From contig NZ_AP014938.1 in NCBI RefSeq assembly GCF_001548235.1, positions 1,674,001 to 1,738,000 on the forward strand: DNA of 64,000 nt, read 5' to 3'. Positions 62,343 to 64,000 of this stretch are shown here, one piece after another. The DNA is from Rothia mucilaginosa. Its GTDB lineage: Bacteria > Actinomycetota > Actinomycetes > Actinomycetales > Micrococcaceae. The stretch's first letter is position 1; every line of letters starts with the position of its first letter. The notes under the pieces were generated by a model, which was given only the letters and a program-made list of their open reading frames with translations, had not been told where the DNA came from and searched no databases. A program made the position numbers and the translations under genes.

Positions 62343-63032
62343 TTAGTCTTCGTCCACGCGGCTCTGCGGCTGCTCGATGGAAGTAATCAGCCAGGTGCCG
62401 TAAATCAGGCGCATCTGCATGGTCACCACGCGAACCTTATCCGCACAACGCAGCAGCGCCACCACCTCGTAGAGCTCCTCGTGCACCCTCTGCGCTCGCA
62501 CCCGCAGCAGAACCGGCGGAAGAGTCAGCAGCATCTCCTTGCGCACCTGACGCGGGTTCTTCGGGAAGAACGGTAGCAGGCGGTGGAAGCAATCCGCTGA
62601 CACCCACTGCGCCAGCTGCTGACGCGAACGACGAGCCGACATGATCTCCAGGTAAGCAATTGCCACACCCGCGCAACGACCCTCCAGCTGGCGAGCCAGC
62701 GCATCCGCAGGACGCAACGGGCGGCCCCTTTTCGCCACCGGCGGGCGCTGCGCCGTATGCTGCTCATAACGCGGCAGTGGCAACAGCGAATAGACCGACG
62801 GGCTGTTCCTCCTCTGCACCAGAGCCATCGTGCCCTGCCCTTGCTCCGGTAGCGGAGCGACCTGCTCGGCAGTCACAGGCTGAGCCTGGGAGGTGCCTGC
62901 CGCCTGACGCTTTGAATACGGGCTGACGGGCTGATCGTTACGGGAGGCGGGCTGCGCAGGCTGAGAATGTTGGGTAGCCGGAGGATGCTGCGGCGTCCAT
63001 GGGGCGCGGGGGAGAAGGTTGGCGAAGCTCAT
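62343..63032 (-). CDS. Rv3235-like family protein
   Basis: 229 residues. The first 90 are Gln/Pro/Ala-rich and disordered; the conserved part (about 110-225) has ALARQLEGRCAGVAIAYLEI, FPKNPRQVRKEMLLTLPPVL and VVTMQMRLIYGTWLITSIE, as in the actinobacterial Rv3235 family always found near secA. No signal peptide or enzyme motif. Ribosome site GAAAGGAGCCGTC precedes the ATG. Function unknown; conserved place suggests a role linked to export or division. Confidence 0.8.
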   Translation of the reverse strand: MSFANLLPRAPWTPQHPPATQHSQPAQPASRNDQPVSPYSKRQAAGTSQAQPVTAEQVAPLPEQGQGTMALVQRRNSPSVYSLLPLPRYEQHTAQRPPVAKRGRPLRPADALARQLEGRCAGVAIAYLEIMSARRSRQQLAQWVSADCFHRLLPFFPKNPRQVRKEMLLTLPPVLLRVRAQRVHEELYEVVALLRCADKVRVVTMQMRLIYGTWLITSIEQPQSRVDED

Positions 63033-63188
63033 GACGGCTCCTTTCGGTGCAGAAAGATGTGTGAGGTGGGTTGAGCGAATGAGACTGAGCGAATGAAATT
63101 GAGTGAATGAAAAGCTATCGGGCGAGGTAGAAGAACCGAGGCCGCGGAATTGAGATGGCGGAATTGAGATGGCGAATTGAGGTAGTGA

Positions 63189-63197
63189 GGGGGGGGG
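63189..63197 (+). repeat. Homopolymer of nine G after the LysM gene
   Basis: Nine consecutive G on + immediately downstream of the minus-strand TAG stop (63198-63200). Slippage here would not change the protein but may affect the 3' end of the message. Confidence 0.8.
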
Positions 63198-64000
63198 CTA
63201 ATGAATGGGCTGATCGGGAATCTGCAGAACCTGCCCCTCGTAAAGCAGCTCGGCGTTCTGGCCCAGAGCGTCCTTATTCGCCTCGTAAATATCGAGAGTG
63301 TAGTTGTAAATGGTGGAGGCATCGGTGCCTTCACCCAGCTGCTCGGCGGCAATGGACCAGAGCGTATCGCCCGCCTGGACCGTGTAAGAGTAGGTGCCCG
63401 CCTCAGCGCGGGGAGGGGAGAAGAACGGGCTGCGATCCTGCAGAGAGCCTGCCGCCTCCGTGGGTTGAGGAGCCAACGGAATATCGGGAATCTCAGCAGA
63501 GAGCGTCGGGGGAGCGGAGGGTTCTTCCGGGGTGGTGCTGTCCGTGGTGGTACTGGCGGGATCCGCATCTGAGACGGTGGCTGGACTGGTATCTGCCGCC
63601 GCGGTGCTCGTTGAAGCTACGGTGCTCGTTGAAGCTACGGTGCTCGTTGAAGGTACAGCGCCCATTGAATCTGTGGTCATGACCGCCGAAATAGTCGTCT
63701 GCGGCATGCCCTCCGTGCCGTTTACCCCGGCACTACTGGGTGTAACCACCGTAGCCTGCGCGGGAGCCAAAACCGCACCCACTCCAAGAGCCGTGCCGCC
63801 GAGCGTCAGAACGATGCGGCGCATAAAACGCGGACGGAAAAACGCCGGAACCTTCAGCACCGCACGGTCAGCATTATTGCTCGAAACGCGCAAAGACCAA
63901 GCGTAGAAGAGTGCGTAGATAAAACTGATGAACCACCAGACGGTAATGAGGATTGCCGCCGCGCCAGCGCAGAGCAACGAGGCATCTGTCAGCGGGTGCG
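63198..64000 (-). CDS. LysM-domain membrane-anchored protein (5' end outside window)
   Basis: At least 259 residues. The frame stays open to the window edge (TTG at 63977, then HPLTDAS upstream), so the true start is probably outside. Two hydrophobic spans (LLCAGAAAILITVWWFIS..., and RRIVLTLGGTALGVGAVLA) are followed by a Ser/Thr/Ala-rich extracellular linker with a six-residue repeat (STVAST) and a C-terminal LysM (YTVQAGDTLWSIAAEQLG). LysM binds peptidoglycan. A run of nine G (63189-63197) lies directly after the stop. Confidence 0.8.
   Translation of the reverse strand, partial: HPLTDASLLCAGAAAILITVWWFISFIYALFYAWSLRVSSNNADRAVLKVPAFFRPRFMRRIVLTLGGTALGVGAVLAPAQATVVTPSSAGVNGTEGMPQTTISAVMTTDSMGAVPSTSTVASTSTVASTSTAAADTSPATVSDADPASTTTDSTTPEEPSAPPTLSAEIPDIPLAPQPTEAAGSLQDRSPFFSPPRAEAGTYSYTVQAGDTLWSIAAEQLGEGTDASTIYNYTLDIYEANKDALGQNAELLYEGQVLQIPDQPIH

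Overview
The window reads as chromosomal DNA of a high-GC Gram-positive actinomycete. The gene order is actinobacterial throughout. It carries a coproporphyrin-type haem cluster with an Fe-S ferrochelatase; an AdnA-AdnB-UvrD2 helicase block followed by a zincin-fold protein, a Lon-like PDZ protease and a UPF0182 protein; and an MtrA-MtrB-LpqB-ComF-HPF-SecA-Rv3235-like block. The last two blocks match the gene order known around Rv3193c-Rv3202c and Rv3235-Rv3246c of Mycobacterium tuberculosis. Base composition, leaderless-looking starts and an SLH-domain surface protein suggest Micrococcaceae, most likely Rothia (R. mucilaginosa-like). The genus is an inference; no rRNA gene is present to confirm it.

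Layout. 1-8.7 kb: haem synthesis (cpfC/hemH, hemC, hemD, hemB on +; hemL on -), interrupted by two tandem paralogous membrane proteins on -. 8.9-11.1 kb: ThrE-type exporter and a DnaQ-like exonuclease on -. 11.3-31.3 kb: DNA-repair and envelope block (AdnA-like, AdnB-like, phosphotransferase on -, UvrD2-like, YgjP-type metallopeptidase, zincin-fold protein on -, Lon-like protease, UPF0182). 31.6-35.1 kb: an initiator tRNA-Met whose last 32 bases are repeated exactly 3.3 kb downstream. The two copies bracket a decayed integrative islet with an IS256-family element, a protoglobin gene under a near-consensus promoter, and remnants of an ogt gene and a transposase, but no integrase. 35.1-36.3 kb: gene-free DNA with strong strand skew, a 10-G tract and an AT-rich leader. 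36.3-38.8 kb: a secreted surface protein with a tandemly duplicated hydrolase domain and C-terminal SLH repeats. 38.9-45.1 kb: PspA, TPM-domain protein, an unrecognised 773-residue membrane-anchored protein and a 55-residue membrane protein, all on -. 45.5-52.9 kb: HtrA-like protease, uracil-DNA glycosylase and TrmL, then cysteine desulfurase-MnmA-chorismate mutase-MetE-like protein. 53-64 kb: MtrA-MtrB-LpqB-ComF-HPF-SecA on +, then Rv3235-like and LysM proteins on -.

How the genes fit together. The haem genes cover glutamate-1-semialdehyde to uroporphyrinogen III and the final iron insertion. AdnA/AdnB should form the heterodimeric end-resection motor-nuclease. Cysteine desulfurase and MnmA are a sulfur donor-acceptor pair for tRNA 2-thiouridine. 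MtrA/MtrB/LpqB is the cell-wall and division signalling system. PspA with its neighbours looks like an envelope-stress group.

The least explained parts are the tRNA-fMet islet, the tandem membrane paralogues with matching hairpins, the duplicated-esterase SLH protein and the 773-residue protein beside PspA/TPM. Short perfect tandem repeats of 11-16 bp recur in many intergenic stretches. All calls come from reading the sequence; no database search was run.
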